52,481 bases of DNA from Verrucomicrobiaceae bacterium. Lineage in GTDB: Bacteria > Verrucomicrobiota > Verrucomicrobiia > Verrucomicrobiales > Akkermansiaceae. The stretch lies in the NCBI GenBank assembly GCA_027491155.1, contig JAIXWR010000019.1, positions 1-52,481 of the forward strand, written 5' to 3'. Below, in pieces: positions 33,801-42,300 of this stretch (positions are counted from its first letter, which is position 1; each line of letters opens with the position of its first letter). The notes below the pieces were generated by a model. It saw nothing but the letters and a program-made list of their open reading frames with translations. It ran no database searches and was not told where the DNA came from. The translations under genes were made by a program, and so were the position numbers.

Positions 33801-35997
33801 GCGATGCCGGATCGCGCCGCGCCCGCTCCTCGAAGCGCCCCTTCAATTCCTCCAGCCGCTCGCCCTCCCGCGACACCCGGATGATCTCGCGCAGCCACCC
33901 GGCCCGAGCCGATTCCTCCTCCGCCCGGTCATGACGCTGCCACGCGAAGTCCAGCGCCGTCTCGATCTCGCCCTTCTCCTCCAGCAGCGAAAACAAGCGC
34001 CGAGGCGCGTCGGGATCGTCCTCGAAGCGCGCCACCGCCCGCCGCAACAGCCGCTCCGCACCGGCCCCGTCGCCCGCGACATCTAACAGATTCGCCTCCT
34101 TCACCCAGGCCCCCGCCTGGTCCGGACTCCGCTCCCGCCACGCCCGCACCGCCGCCAGCGCCCCTTCCGCATCGCCCGCCGCCTCCTTCGCTTCGGCCAG
34201 CTCGCGGAAATACAGCGGCCCGCCCGCCGGCCGCGCTTCCATCATCGCCACCGCCTCCGCCCAGCGGCCGTTCTCCTTCAGCAAGGCCAGCCGCACCGTG
34301 CGCTCCAACTCGCCATCCGTTTCCGGCAGCGGCTTGCCCTCGCGCGCCAGCCAGGCCATCCGCAGGCAGCGCTCGCCCGGGCTGTCGCCCAGTGTCGCGA
34401 TGAGTTTCTCCTCCCGCCCTTCCGCCGCCGAAAGCCAGCCGCGCCACGCCGACGCCAGCTCGTCCGGCCGCTCCGCCTTCACCGCCAGCGCCCGGTAGAT
34501 CTCCAGCGCCTCGTCCTTGCGATCCTCCAACAGCGCGAGCTGCGCCCGTGCCTCCTCGTAGCCCGGATGCGCCGCGTGTTTCTCCCGGCCGCTCTCTAAC
34601 AAGTCCCTCGCCGCCTTCCGCTCGCCCGCACCCGCCAGCATCCGCGCCGCCTCCATCCGGTCCGCCGCGGAATCCCGCGCGCCGATCTCCCGCCACACCG
34701 CCACCGCTTCCTCGTCCCGCTTCTCCGCCCGCAAGAACTTCGCCAGCTCCCGCAAAGCCTGTCCGCCATGCTCGCCCGTCGCCGCCGCCCGCCACTGCTT
34801 CTCGGATTCCGCCGGCATCCCGTAGCGCGCATACAGCCCCGCCAGCGCCGGCCGCTTCGCCGGATCCGCGGCCGCCAGCACGCCGTCCAGCGCCCGCTTC
34901 ACCTCGTCCTTCCGGTCGAGACGAAACGCCAGCTCCGCCAAGCGCAAACCGGCTTCCTCCGACTTCTCCTCCGCCGCCAGCGCCGCACACTCGTCGTAAG
35001 CCTGCTCCAGCCTCAGGTCCCGCTCTAACAGACCGATCCGCTGCCAGCGCGCGTCGCGATCGCCCGGCAGCCGCTTGAGCACCGCCGACAGCACCTCCAG
35101 CGCCTCCGCCGTCTTCCCGGACTCCGACAAGGCCTGCGCCTGTGCCCGGCGGAAATTCAGCCGCGTCGGATTCGCCTCCGCCACTTCGCCCAGCCACGCC
35201 GCCCGCCGCATCATGTCACCGCGCTGCCGGAAAGCCCGCTCCACCCGCGACAAGGCCTCGCGCTCGAGCCAGGACCCATCGCCGGAAACCTTCAGCACCG
35301 CGCCCAGCTCCGCCAGCGCATCGTCATGCCGCTGCGACGCTTCCAGCAGCTCCGCCAGCGCCAGCGTGGCCAAGGCCCGCGCATAGGCATCGTCCGCCGC
35401 ATCCCGCCACTTCCCGCCATACTCCAGCGCCAGGTCCAGCCGGCCTTCGCGGCGGGTCAGCTCCGTCAGATCTTCCAACAACGACTTGTCTCCCGGCACC
35501 GCGGCCACCGCCTGCTCCCAATGCCCCTGCGCCTCCTCGATCCGCCCGCCGCGCAGGCACGCCAGACCGGCCAGCTTCAACGCGTCCGGCCGCAGCTTGT
35601 CCTCCGCCGGCACCGTCAGCGCTTCCTTCTCCGCCCCTTCGAAATCCTTCGCCGCCAGCTTCAGCCGGCCGATTTCCAAACTCAGCCAGGCCCCCGGTGC
35701 CGCCGCCCGGGCTTTCTCAAAGGCCTCCAGCGCGGCCTCTTCCTTCGCCGCCGCCAGCCGCGCCCGGCCCAGCACCGCCCACGCCCCGGCCTCCCCCGCC
35801 TCCGCCCGGGCCAGCAACTCCTTCTCCATCTCTTCCGCCGGCATTTCCTCCAGCCACGCCTCGCGGAAGCGCTCGAACAGCGTCGCACTCTCCGGCCGCT
35901 TCTTCAGCGCCTCATGATAGCCCGATGCCTTCGGCGGCATCTCCCCGGCCCCTGCCGTCACCATTCCGCAAAGCAACAGGCACCATCTCCGAGTCAT
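27868..35997 (-). CDS. Giant exported TPR-repeat protein
   Basis: This 2709-residue protein starts at 35997 with a signal peptide (MTRRWCLLLCGMVTAGAG). The first roughly 900 residues are dense TPR-like helical pairs (for example AWAVLGRARLAAAKEEAALEAFEKA and similar 34-residue units). The rest is all-helical repeat-like sequence with few Cys and no enzymatic motif. The C-terminus is basic and Pro-rich (RPDRERRPMGPGFDPRGR). It probably acts as a large periplasmic or surface scaffold. The gene follows the 36109 gene by 111 bp on the same strand. Five TTA leucine codons all lie in TGTTAGA. An upstream start at 36051 lacks a signal. Not recognised as a named family. Confidence 0.75.
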   Translation of the reverse strand: MTRRWCLLLCGMVTAGAGEMPPKASGYHEALKKRPESATLFERFREAWLEEMPAEEMEKELLARAEAGEAGAWAVLGRARLAAAKEEAALEAFEKARAAAPGAWLSLEIGRLKLAAKDFEGAEKEALTVPAEDKLRPDALKLAGLACLRGGRIEEAQGHWEQAVAAVPGDKSLLEDLTELTRREGRLDLALEYGGKWRDAADDAYARALATLALAELLEASQRHDDALAELGAVLKVSGDGSWLEREALSRVERAFRQRGDMMRRAAWLGEVAEANPTRLNFRRAQAQALSESGKTAEALEVLSAVLKRLPGDRDARWQRIGLLERDLRLEQAYDECAALAAEEKSEEAGLRLAELAFRLDRKDEVKRALDGVLAAADPAKRPALAGLYARYGMPAESEKQWRAAATGEHGGQALRELAKFLRAEKRDEEAVAVWREIGARDSAADRMEAARMLAGAGERKAARDLLESGREKHAAHPGYEEARAQLALLEDRKDEALEIYRALAVKAERPDELASAWRGWLSAAEGREEKLIATLGDSPGERCLRMAWLAREGKPLPETDGELERTVRLALLKENGRWAEAVAMMEARPAGGPLYFRELAEAKEAAGDAEGALAAVRAWRERSPDQAGAWVKEANLLDVAGDGAGAERLLRRAVARFEDDPDAPRRLFSLLEEKGEIETALDFAWQRHDRAEEESARAGWLREIIRVSREGERLEELKGRFEERARRDPASPGPQRALAELAKARGDSRAEMEHLRKAADAAPRDVELVSALAAIEERNGQMERALERHAALAKLVPGVDSAMKLAQAKIRCGDIEGGMRDLQMLAGDEGLDLRELEKSVAALATGGHMDEAIRMLEALDPARFDARLHFVRGMILEAAGRPEEALDDYLKVMAEPEDPAEAQLARNYGSSRASWMTLLRQSERNPEKVPGFIRYFTVPGSLVETKMTLAPKVLHLAMELGDEAWARTCRVMTELESVTPAQWREVQDFAAQRGDGYSVRWWQFALEHPDHPLAADLMKSTGGLQGLSSKEAVDLLESGRKLPVELQVGLRLSAPGTAEELAEWLRGVDPAVWKDPTLASQAMHLLYRVASPVAVPGQEGPAKAPAGWVKCLEALEGAEFKGAHLARLRSFQAVRDLEKGDQEGFLKRIEEAALASRELADDEWQYGISFASSGPVTAAFARLAEKDREALIARMSTPELRCRFGMAGDQDQGVARIRRELAELPADAVDVRRELVRLSWTVLKDPAERLKEMTARSEDDSDPRLALDALMQLVRHEEQMSPEMTRRMKHLLGRLKAGGEAERRYAARYDDYFGVRGSPQAASPSRWGMQWQHQPSYRSGGNSQQRVKGLLEMKDRPQAVREAAAMLEESVLEEIRGMGSMGSSVILLKNAGLLDEALSQVRVPEGAGLGRRVAALMLFDAGGRKAEAREVVAELSRRWPREPRWTIELAMRVEDRAEAFALLGRAAEDPEFEGALFQAVLPRNQVDALSLPGLELLADWAEGPGREKDGRWIGGIAVMFGSGQPVWMATPKDGAAKGPEFKRMRELFERYRRLGLARPESAEVVFRVIHATRQFRETEVIDESAREVLLSGAYAQGRGALFPQSGVARRVQLPVAPSALEHLVGIAVENGDAAAFTAGFREALAKADPETEAWLERLFAAKSTLDLPGVMDAAAMQAGGSWVALAKHESAMLRAVRTKGRERLLEELFRENRFFNTVSRNADGVLAASLAEALKQGSLEARILLFLEAAGGPRKEWQDPKNPRMNSLQSAGQGLVGALSRGKDSRLTVEVLKVFAGWKQPVQDYNLGDGLGSAWLEDRSKGRVAALTDLPGWKTADAMKLGAWQRGMADGKIQDSYQWFGLRAINTMAQRMQGNATAKLYQEIAADPDASFMELLMASQSGGNQQKDLIKRALKKAAAELAKLPVEMRDGVVRQLTQGFQAEDLADLSKPVADSVRKKLDQQKAQRIQQAMRFKESMPKSGVSRAGISSEAGRVAGSIASDDPGLAVGIIEAWVAAGTAKKGGRVTVAERMELTTGMLQSSSGGAARVFGMLAILEEVWKDEPLSVPGPNAFYQAWQNLGERAIAEPSTWQGIAKLSKPMQVRVLSSASDAFSRRAPMDAKQRAALVAAAKGSELTRLACAWCLSLNPADPKDFRSGDGKLLVAWLEAMKAAGAGEQDLLAMVLDAYENVGRLLDPVVLFAATPGLLSGVRKIPPDETGRLCSLLARTGVPVPGVGRGVKRYPVEAGTAFRFLLERGSFDKVESYLRTELSKLVLAMEDADLTARWMQVAGKTLKGDLNFTLGLLIRGQPEQALALVPPAGRLWSGMENPFTRETEQMVASLAGFDSTEAFRLRVHLSLKGDAYGEDAPAEALASRRARLAEEFGKRAKTMSPEERMSACVALGIAMRAAVEPVALLDEFLGEDPEAAFRRLISDESESADRSGGILVRLGAACSAFHRGDPRGIDAFSSALQPQVAMRPDGFIRNSLHYSWLPLLESTFWIHADRHDGVMPEETAKAVLRLAGVLGKIDEGRKAGVAWTMVLLASPDAAALERNLKEAGLPIRPPGRASLADLPPEFDEATRERIGRAKLRMSVLHPAATPEFVAPFAMPRPLMGKPGRELELLAEEKLRAALPPARFLDWLRAVRTLTPEMMGLAAAYANERRADFNEAEWKAWEERQARPEMPVPVRPDRERRPMGPGFDPRGR

Positions 35998-36108
35998 GAC
36001 TGCTCCATACGCCTCAATCCGCCCCGCCTCACGCGAATTCGGGAAGTCCACGAAATCTTCACCGACTCCGGCAAGACCGACCCACCTCCTCCCGGAGCCA
36101 GGACTGGA

Positions 36109-36951
36109 TCAACGGATCTCCAGCAAAAGCCGCGCGGGCTCGTCCGACCCCGCCTCCTTCTTCCCGAACTCGATCCGATACGCCCCGCCGTTCGACTCCG
36201 GCAGCCTCGCCTCGTGGCAGCTCCCCCAGCCGCTGAATGCCTCCGCCTTCCCGTCCGCACCCACCCGATGCAGCCGGACCCGAACTCCGGTCGCGGCGAT
36301 CACCACCTTCTGCCCCGCCTTGGCCGAAAGCTCCAGCGTCCGCTCGGCCAGCCCTTCCGCCGGCTCCTCGCAGACCCCGCCGCTCGTCCCGCGGCCGAAC
36401 TCGATCCGGTCGCCGACGATCCGCAGGCTCTCTTCCCCGGCTTCGATCGCATCCCCGTAATGCTCCCCCGTCGATCCGCCCGCCGCTTTCCACTTCGCAT
36501 GCCAGGCCTCGAGATCGAACCCGTCCTTCTCTTCGAAAGAATTCGTCACCGCGTGGCAGATCCGCGTCTCGACATATCCCAACTGCTCCGCCGCCATCTC
36601 GATCGACGTGATGGTCCCGCCCCACCCCGTTGCATGGTTCCGGTAATAGATCGCCGATCCCACCCCCGCCATGTCGCGGCCGATCTCTTTCAAGGTCTCC
36701 CCGCCCTTCTCCCCGCCTTCCAGCTTCACGAGGTCCAGCAAGAGCCCGTCGATCACCGCGTGCAGCCCTTCCACCATCTCCATCGTCACGCCGCTGTCGA
36801 TCCGCTCCTGCTGCTCCTTCATCAGACCCTGGAGTTTCCCCGGCAAGCCCTCCGCCACCTTCTTCAACTCCGCCTGATCCCCCCGGCAAAGCGGCGCGAA
36901 CCCCAACAGGGCAAGCAAAGGAAACCAGAAGCGGAATGATGAAGTTTTCAT
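36109..36951 (-). CDS. Exported protein of unknown function
   Basis: The 280-residue protein begins at 36951 with a signal peptide (MKTSSFRFWFPLLALLGFAPLCRG). A helical region with Lys/Glu-rich segments covers about residues 28-110 (KKVAEGLPGKLQGLMKEQQER), then a mixed part with several Cys and a beta-rich end (ELSAKAGQKVVIAATGVRVRLHRV) that may be a small sandwich domain. I do not recognise the family. It is the likely first gene of a two-gene unit with the giant TPR protein. The divergent region upstream contains the heptamer array. Confidence 0.6.
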   Translation of the reverse strand: MKTSSFRFWFPLLALLGFAPLCRGDQAELKKVAEGLPGKLQGLMKEQQERIDSGVTMEMVEGLHAVIDGLLLDLVKLEGGEKGGETLKEIGRDMAGVGSAIYYRNHATGWGGTITSIEMAAEQLGYVETRICHAVTNSFEEKDGFDLEAWHAKWKAAGGSTGEHYGDAIEAGEESLRIVGDRIEFGRGTSGGVCEEPAEGLAERTLELSAKAGQKVVIAATGVRVRLHRVGADGKAEAFSGWGSCHEARLPESNGGAYRIEFGKKEAGSDEPARLLLEIR

Positions 36952-37038
36952 GATCCGCAATCTGATTCCACCGCCTCCGCTTGGCAATCCCGGGCCGCAC
37001 CCGCAAGCAACCCGCCCCCAGCCGCGGGGCCCAACCTC

Positions 37039-37143
37039 CAGCAATCAACAATCAGCAATCAGCAATCAGCAATCAGCAATCAGCAACCAGCAACCAGCAA
37101 CCAGCAACCAGCAACCAGCAACCAGCAACCAGCAACCAGCATC
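37039..37143. repeat. Tandem heptamer array (CAGCAAT/CAGCAAC)
   Basis: Fifteen 7-bp units lie in the divergent region between the starts at 36951 and 37227. Six are CAGCAAT-type (one reads CAACAAT), eight are CAGCAAC, and the last is CAGCATC. The two homogeneous blocks suggest expansion of each variant separately. A change in copy number would alter spacing in the promoter region of either gene. Confidence 0.95.
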
Positions 37144-37226
37144 CCCCATCCCGCATTTCCCACCCTTTCCCCCGCTCATCCTCCCAATTCCTTGCATCCC
37201 GCTCATCGCACATCTGAGATGTACGC

Positions 37227-37532
37227 ATGCCCCTTGCCAAGCTCCACGCGTTTGACGACCGGATCGTGCGGCTGTCCGCCTTCGCGCGGGCGCTGTCCCA
37301 TCCGGCGCGGATCGAAATTCTCCGCCACCTCGCCCGCAGCGGCGAACTTTGCTGCTCGGACCTCGTCGCCAAGCTGCCCCTCTCGCAGCCCGCCTCCTCC
37401 CGCCATATCGCCGAGCTTGTGAAAGCCGGGCTGCTCAAATCGCGAGAGCAGCGCAGCCAGGTCTTCTACCGCCTGGAACGCAAAACCCTCGACCGCTTCT
37501 GCCAGCAGATGGGCTCCACCCTCCACTCCTGA
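37227..37532 (+). CDS. ArsR/SmtB family transcriptional regulator, possible reactive-sulfur sensor
   Basis: The 101-residue protein is a winged-helix ArsR repressor. LSHPARIEILRHL is helix 2, and LPLSQPASSRHIAELVKAGLL is the DNA-reading helix pair. Cysteines are at 42, 43 (ELCCSDL) and 92 (RFCQQM). In BigR/SqrR-type ArsR proteins a Cys in the same N-terminal place pairs with a C-terminal Cys and reacts with persulfides. The CoA-disulfide reductase/rhodanese gene begins 7 bp downstream, which supports sulfur sensing, but a metal site through the two adjacent Cys is also possible. It would repress its own two-gene operon. Confidence 0.82.
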   Translation: MPLAKLHAFDDRIVRLSAFARALSHPARIEILRHLARSGELCCSDLVAKLPLSQPASSRHIAELVKAGLLKSREQRSQVFYRLERKTLDRFCQQMGSTLHS

Positions 37533-37539
37533 AAACCGC

Positions 37540-39162
37540 ATGAACCCGACCCGCATCGTCATCATCGGCGGCGTCGCCGGTGGCGCTTCCGCCGCCGCCC
37601 GCGCGCGACGCCACAGCGAGAACGTCCACATCACCCTCGTCGAGCGCGGACCCGACGTCTCCTTCGCCAACTGCGGCCTGCCCTACCACATCGGCGGCGA
37701 AATCCCGGACCGCGGCGAACTCGCCATCCAGACGCCCGCCGGCCTGCGCGCGCTGCTGAACCTCGACGTCCGCACGCTGACCGAAGCCACCGCGATCAAC
37801 CGCCAGCGGCGCGAGGTCACGGTCCGCTCGCTGGCCGACGGGACCACCACCGTCCTGCCTTACGACAAGCTCATCCTTTCCCCCGGTGCCAGCCCGCTGC
37901 GCCCGCCGCTGCCCGGCATCGAAAGCCCACGCATCCACACCCTGCGCAACCTCGAGGACATGGACCGCATCAAGGCCGCTGCCGCCCAGGCCACAAGCAT
38001 CGCGATCATCGGCGCCGGCTTCATCGGCCTCGAGATGGCAGAGCAACTCCACGCGCTCGGCAAGCAGGTCGCGCTGGTCGAACTCCTGCCCCAGGTGCTT
38101 CCGCAACTCGATCCCGAGATGACCCGGCCGCTGGAGCAGGCCCTGCGCGACAAGGGAGTGCGGCTCATCCTCGGCGACGGCATCAAGTCCTTCCAGCCTG
38201 CCGCCGACCACCTCGATCTGGTGCTGAAATCCGGCACCACCCTGCCGGCGGACCTGGTCATCCTCTCGATCGGCGTCCGGCCGGAAAGCGGGCTCGCCCG
38301 CGATGCCGGTCTGGAACTCGGCCCCCGCGGACACATCCGGGTGGACCCTTGGCAAGTCACCTCCGATCCCAACATCTACGCCGTCGGCGATGCCTGCGAA
38401 ACCGCCGACCCCATCCTCGGACAAAGGGCCGCGATCGCCCTCGGCGGTCCGGCCAACCGGCAGGGCCGGATCGCCGCCGACCGCATCTTCCTCGGCGAGA
38501 AAGCCCGGCCCTACCCCGGCAGCATCGGCACCGCCATCGTGCGCGTCTTCGATCAAACCGCCGGCATCACCGGCTGGTCGGAAGCCCGCCTGAAAGCCGA
38601 GGGCGTCCCCTATCTGACCGTGACGGTCAACGGCAGCTCCCACGCCAGCTATTTCCCCGGCGCGGAAACCATCACCCTCAAGCTGCTATGGTCGCCCGAC
38701 GGCCGGATCCTCGGGGCCCAGGCGGTCGGAAAGGACGGCGTGGACAAGCGCCTCGACATCATCGCCACCGCCATCCGCGGCCGCATGAGCACCGACGATC
38801 TCGCCCAACTCGAACTCTCCTACGCGCCGCCCTTCGGCAACGCCAAGGACGTGGTCAACGTCGCCGGCTTCGCCGCCGCCAACATCCGCGACGGCCTGCT
38901 CGTCCCGGTGCCGGAACTCGCGGACGCCGGAGCCCAAATCATCGACGTCCGCCCGGCCGCGAGCGCCGCCCGCCAGCCGGTCCCCGGCGCGAGGAACATC
39001 CCGCTTTCCGAACTCCGGAGCCGGATCGGCGAACTCGACCGCTCGCAGCCGGTCTTCACCATCTGCCAGATGGGAAAGACCAGCTACTTCGCCGCGCGCA
39101 TCCTCGCCAACCACGGCTTCGACGCCCGCAGCATCCTCGGCGGGGCGCATCACCAGCTTTGA
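37540..39162 (+). CDS. CoA-disulfide reductase with C-terminal rhodanese domain
   Basis: The 540-residue flavoprotein has the FAD loop IIGGVAGGASAAARARRH at residues 8-25, the single redox Cys45 in SFANCGLPYHIGG, the NADH site IIGAGFIGLEMAEQL and IYAVGDACE near residue 285. A rhodanese domain fills the last 85 residues, with Cys509 in the loop CQMGKT. CoADR-rhodanese fusions reduce CoA-disulfide, CoA-persulfide and polysulfide in the cytoplasm. With the ArsR gene it forms a reactive-sulfur response unit. Both active cysteines are present, so it should work. Whether the main substrate is CoA persulfide cannot be read from sequence. Confidence 0.9.
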   Translation: MNPTRIVIIGGVAGGASAAARARRHSENVHITLVERGPDVSFANCGLPYHIGGEIPDRGELAIQTPAGLRALLNLDVRTLTEATAINRQRREVTVRSLADGTTTVLPYDKLILSPGASPLRPPLPGIESPRIHTLRNLEDMDRIKAAAAQATSIAIIGAGFIGLEMAEQLHALGKQVALVELLPQVLPQLDPEMTRPLEQALRDKGVRLILGDGIKSFQPAADHLDLVLKSGTTLPADLVILSIGVRPESGLARDAGLELGPRGHIRVDPWQVTSDPNIYAVGDACETADPILGQRAAIALGGPANRQGRIAADRIFLGEKARPYPGSIGTAIVRVFDQTAGITGWSEARLKAEGVPYLTVTVNGSSHASYFPGAETITLKLLWSPDGRILGAQAVGKDGVDKRLDIIATAIRGRMSTDDLAQLELSYAPPFGNAKDVVNVAGFAAANIRDGLLVPVPELADAGAQIIDVRPAASAARQPVPGARNIPLSELRSRIGELDRSQPVFTICQMGKTSYFAARILANHGFDARSILGGAHHQL

Positions 39163-39258
39163 GCCGGGTTGGCCGATCCGGTCTCGCAGGGACCGGCCAC
39201 TTTGGAAACCCGTCCCCGGATCGGACGCGCCTGCTTGCAGGGGTGAACCGCCCCCATG

Positions 39259-39295
39259 AAAAAAGCCGCGCCCGGTCGGGCGACCGGGCGCGGCT
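39259..39295 (-). terminator. Rho-independent terminator of the PATR protein gene
   Basis: On the minus strand, AGCCGCGCCCGGT and ACCGGGCGCGGCT pair perfectly (13 bp) around a 6-base loop and are followed by TTTTTT. It lies 31 bp after the stop codon of the PATR gene. It also sits 97 bp after the rightward CoADR gene, but lacks a T-run in that direction. Confidence 0.93.
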
Positions 39296-39325
39296 GGGAA
39301 ACAACGGGAGTGTCCCGGAGGCGGC

Positions 39326-42300
39326 TTATTCAGCCACGACGCGGAGGAACTCCTTGGTATCGGTGCCCGGGGTGCCCGGAGCGCGGAAGGTCCGGTAGGT
39401 CCAGCCCGCACCGCTGAGCGCCGGCAGCGACAACTGCGTGAGGATCGCGGAGTTGTCGGTCACCTCGGTCACGTTCGCGCTGGTGAAGTCGCTCAGGTTG
39501 GCGCTCGCCTGGATCTTGTAGATGATCCCGTCGACCGAATCCGAAACCTGATCGCCCGGGCCGTTGAAGACCGCACCGGCGCGGACCGGCAGGGTGATCG
39601 TCAGGGCGTTGACCACCGGAGCACCGGAATCGACGTCGGCGATGATCGAGCGGATCTTGCCGCTGTTCTCACCGCTGAGCGGATCACCGTCGGTGGCGAA
39701 CTCGACCACGTTGGCCAGGCCATCGTTGTCGGGATCCTGCAGCTTGCCGTCGTTCACGCCGGGCGTCAGGCCGTTCTCGGCGGCCCAGCCGAGGTAGGCG
39801 TTCACCAGGGCGATGCTGTTGCCGTTGTAGTCGTAATCGACCACGTAGCCGGTGGGGACATCGACCGCGGTGAAGCCGGCGGGAGCGCTGCCGGTGTAGG
39901 TGGCGACGACATAAACCGGATCCGCGAGGGCACCGGTGACGTCGAAGTCCAGCGTGGCGCCGGTCGCGCTGATCGAACCGACCACGGAGAGCAGGTCCTG
40001 CTTCGGCGCGGAGGCGTCGCTGACATCGACCTTCAGGGTGGATCCGGCGTTGAAGGTGACATTGCTGTTCACCGTCAGGGCACCGGTGGTGACCCCCGGG
40101 GCAACCTGGCCGTTGACCACGACATTGCCACCGACGATGCCGGTGCCCGCCAGCGTGCCGCTGGCGGCCACGGTCACCGTGCCGGTTCCGGTCGCGGAGC
40201 CGCTGAAGTTGCTGACGCGGAGAGTGCCCGCGGTCACCGTCGTGTTGCCGGTGTAGCTGTTCGCCACCGTCAGCTCCTGGGTGCCAGCACCGAGCTTGTT
40301 CAGCTCGAGGTTGCCGGTGATCACCCCGGTGTAGGTCGAGGTTCCGGAGATGTTCAGGTTCAGGGTGGAGAGACCCAGCGACGAGTTGGTGACCGTGGCG
40401 GCGTTGCCCGCGGCCCGCTGAAGGCCCGCGAGCGTCTGGCTGAAGCCGGCCATCTCGAGGGTTGCAGCTCCGGAACCGCCGACGCTCAGGTTGAGCCCGG
40501 AGGGCATGCCTTCGTTCGCCCCGAGAATGGTGGTCCCGGTGGTGATGAGGGTCGATCCGGTAGCCGTGCCGCCGCCGCTGAAGATCACACGGCCGTCGCG
40601 CTGGCTGATCTGGACGCCACCGGTGGTGTTGACCGGGCCGGTGAAGACCAGCTCGTTGCCGATGGTGTTGCTCGCGAGGAAACTGCCACCGGCCCCGACC
40701 GGGGAGTTGATGGTGATCGTTCCGCTGTAGATGCCCTGGCCGGTGCCGGTGGACTCGATGAAGCCGCGGCCGACCGTGCCAGCGATGAGCGGGCCCGCAC
40801 CGACCGTGATGCTGTTCGGCAGGGTCACCCCGCCGTTCACGATCACCCGGCCGGCGGCCGCGAGGCTGTCGACGGTGATGCTGGCGGAGGGAATCGCCGC
40901 GGCGTTGTTGACCTGCAGGCTTCCGGCGGTGACCGTCGTCGTGCCCAAGTAGGTGTTGGCCGCCGTAAGGATCAGGGTTCCGGCATCGATCTTGTTGAGC
41001 GAGCCCGATCCGCCGATCACGCTGTCCACGGTGATCGTCGCCGCGCCACCGAAGTTCACATTCCCGTTGAGCGTGAGACCGCCGGTCCAGGTGCCGGTTC
41101 CGTTGCTCGAGGTCAGGGCGCTGCCGCCAGCGAGGGTGACCGGCACCGCGAAGCTCAGGTTACCCCAGCTGTCGAGGCGTCCCGCATTGACCGTGACCGG
41201 GTTGCTACCGAGAGCCAGGTTGCTGTTCTCGGCGCGCAGGGTGCCGGCATCGACCACGTATGTGATATTGGAAGAAGCCGCGCGAACGTTCACCATCGCG
41301 TCGCCGATCTTGGTCAGCGTGAAGCCGCCGCCATTGACCGAGCCGAACACGGTGCCGTTGAAACCGATGTCGAAACGGTTGCCGTCGCCGGTGCCGCCAT
41401 AAGCACCGACCGAGGCGTTGCCGCTGAGGGTGAGGTTGGTCACCGATGCGTTCGAGGCGATGTTTGCGGTCTCGTTGATGAGCGCACCCCGGCCGTCACC
41501 ACCGTTGCCGGCGATGGTGTAGGAATAGGAGCGGGTGGCGCCGAAGGCCGTGCCGTTCAGATTGACCTGGCCGCCCGATGCCACCGTGATGCCCGACGAG
41601 GCGCCGAAGGCTTCCACGTTGCCCGCCTTGAGGACGCCCGCGTTGACGGCGATCGGCCCCGTGAAGGTGTTCGGCGAAGACAGCGTCAGCAGCCCGGTCC
41701 CCGACTTGGTCAGGCTGGCGCTGCCGCCGATCCCGTTGCCTGCGGTACCTGCGATCGTGTACTCGATGGCCGTGTTGTTCACGGTCACGGCTTCCGGCTT
41801 CACGTTGCCGGTGATGTTCACCGTCTGGTTCACCGCCGGAGTCACGCTGTCGTTGAAGGTCACCGAATCGCCGTTGAAGAACTTCTTGACGGGAGTGACG
41901 CCGCCGTCGGTCCAGTTCTCAGCGCCGTTGATGTTCCAAGCCGTCGGGGCCACGCCGTCCGTTCCGGTCCAGGTCAGGTCCTTCAGGTCGAGGGTCAGCG
42001 TCACATCCGAGGGGTTGGTGTTGAAGGTGACACTGCGGTAAGTGGCCGCATTGGCCAGGGCGAAGGTGCCGGCACCGCTCAAGGGTCCGGTGAAATTCAG
42101 CACCGTGACGGTATTTCCGGTCGGGGTGCCGGTGAAGTCCACCGTGGTGGTCCCGTTCAGGACCAGCGCGCCGTTGACCGTAAGGGCCCCGGCGGTGCCA
42201 CCGTCGATCAACAAGTTGCTGCCGGTGGTCGCTCCGAGTTGGAGCGACTTCACGGAGCCTTCACCGCCGATCGTCGCGGCGTCGAAGACCGTCACGTCGG

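Noticed and set aside
37039..37143. CRISPR-like array
   Set aside because: The repeats are 7 bp, direct and contiguous with no spacers.
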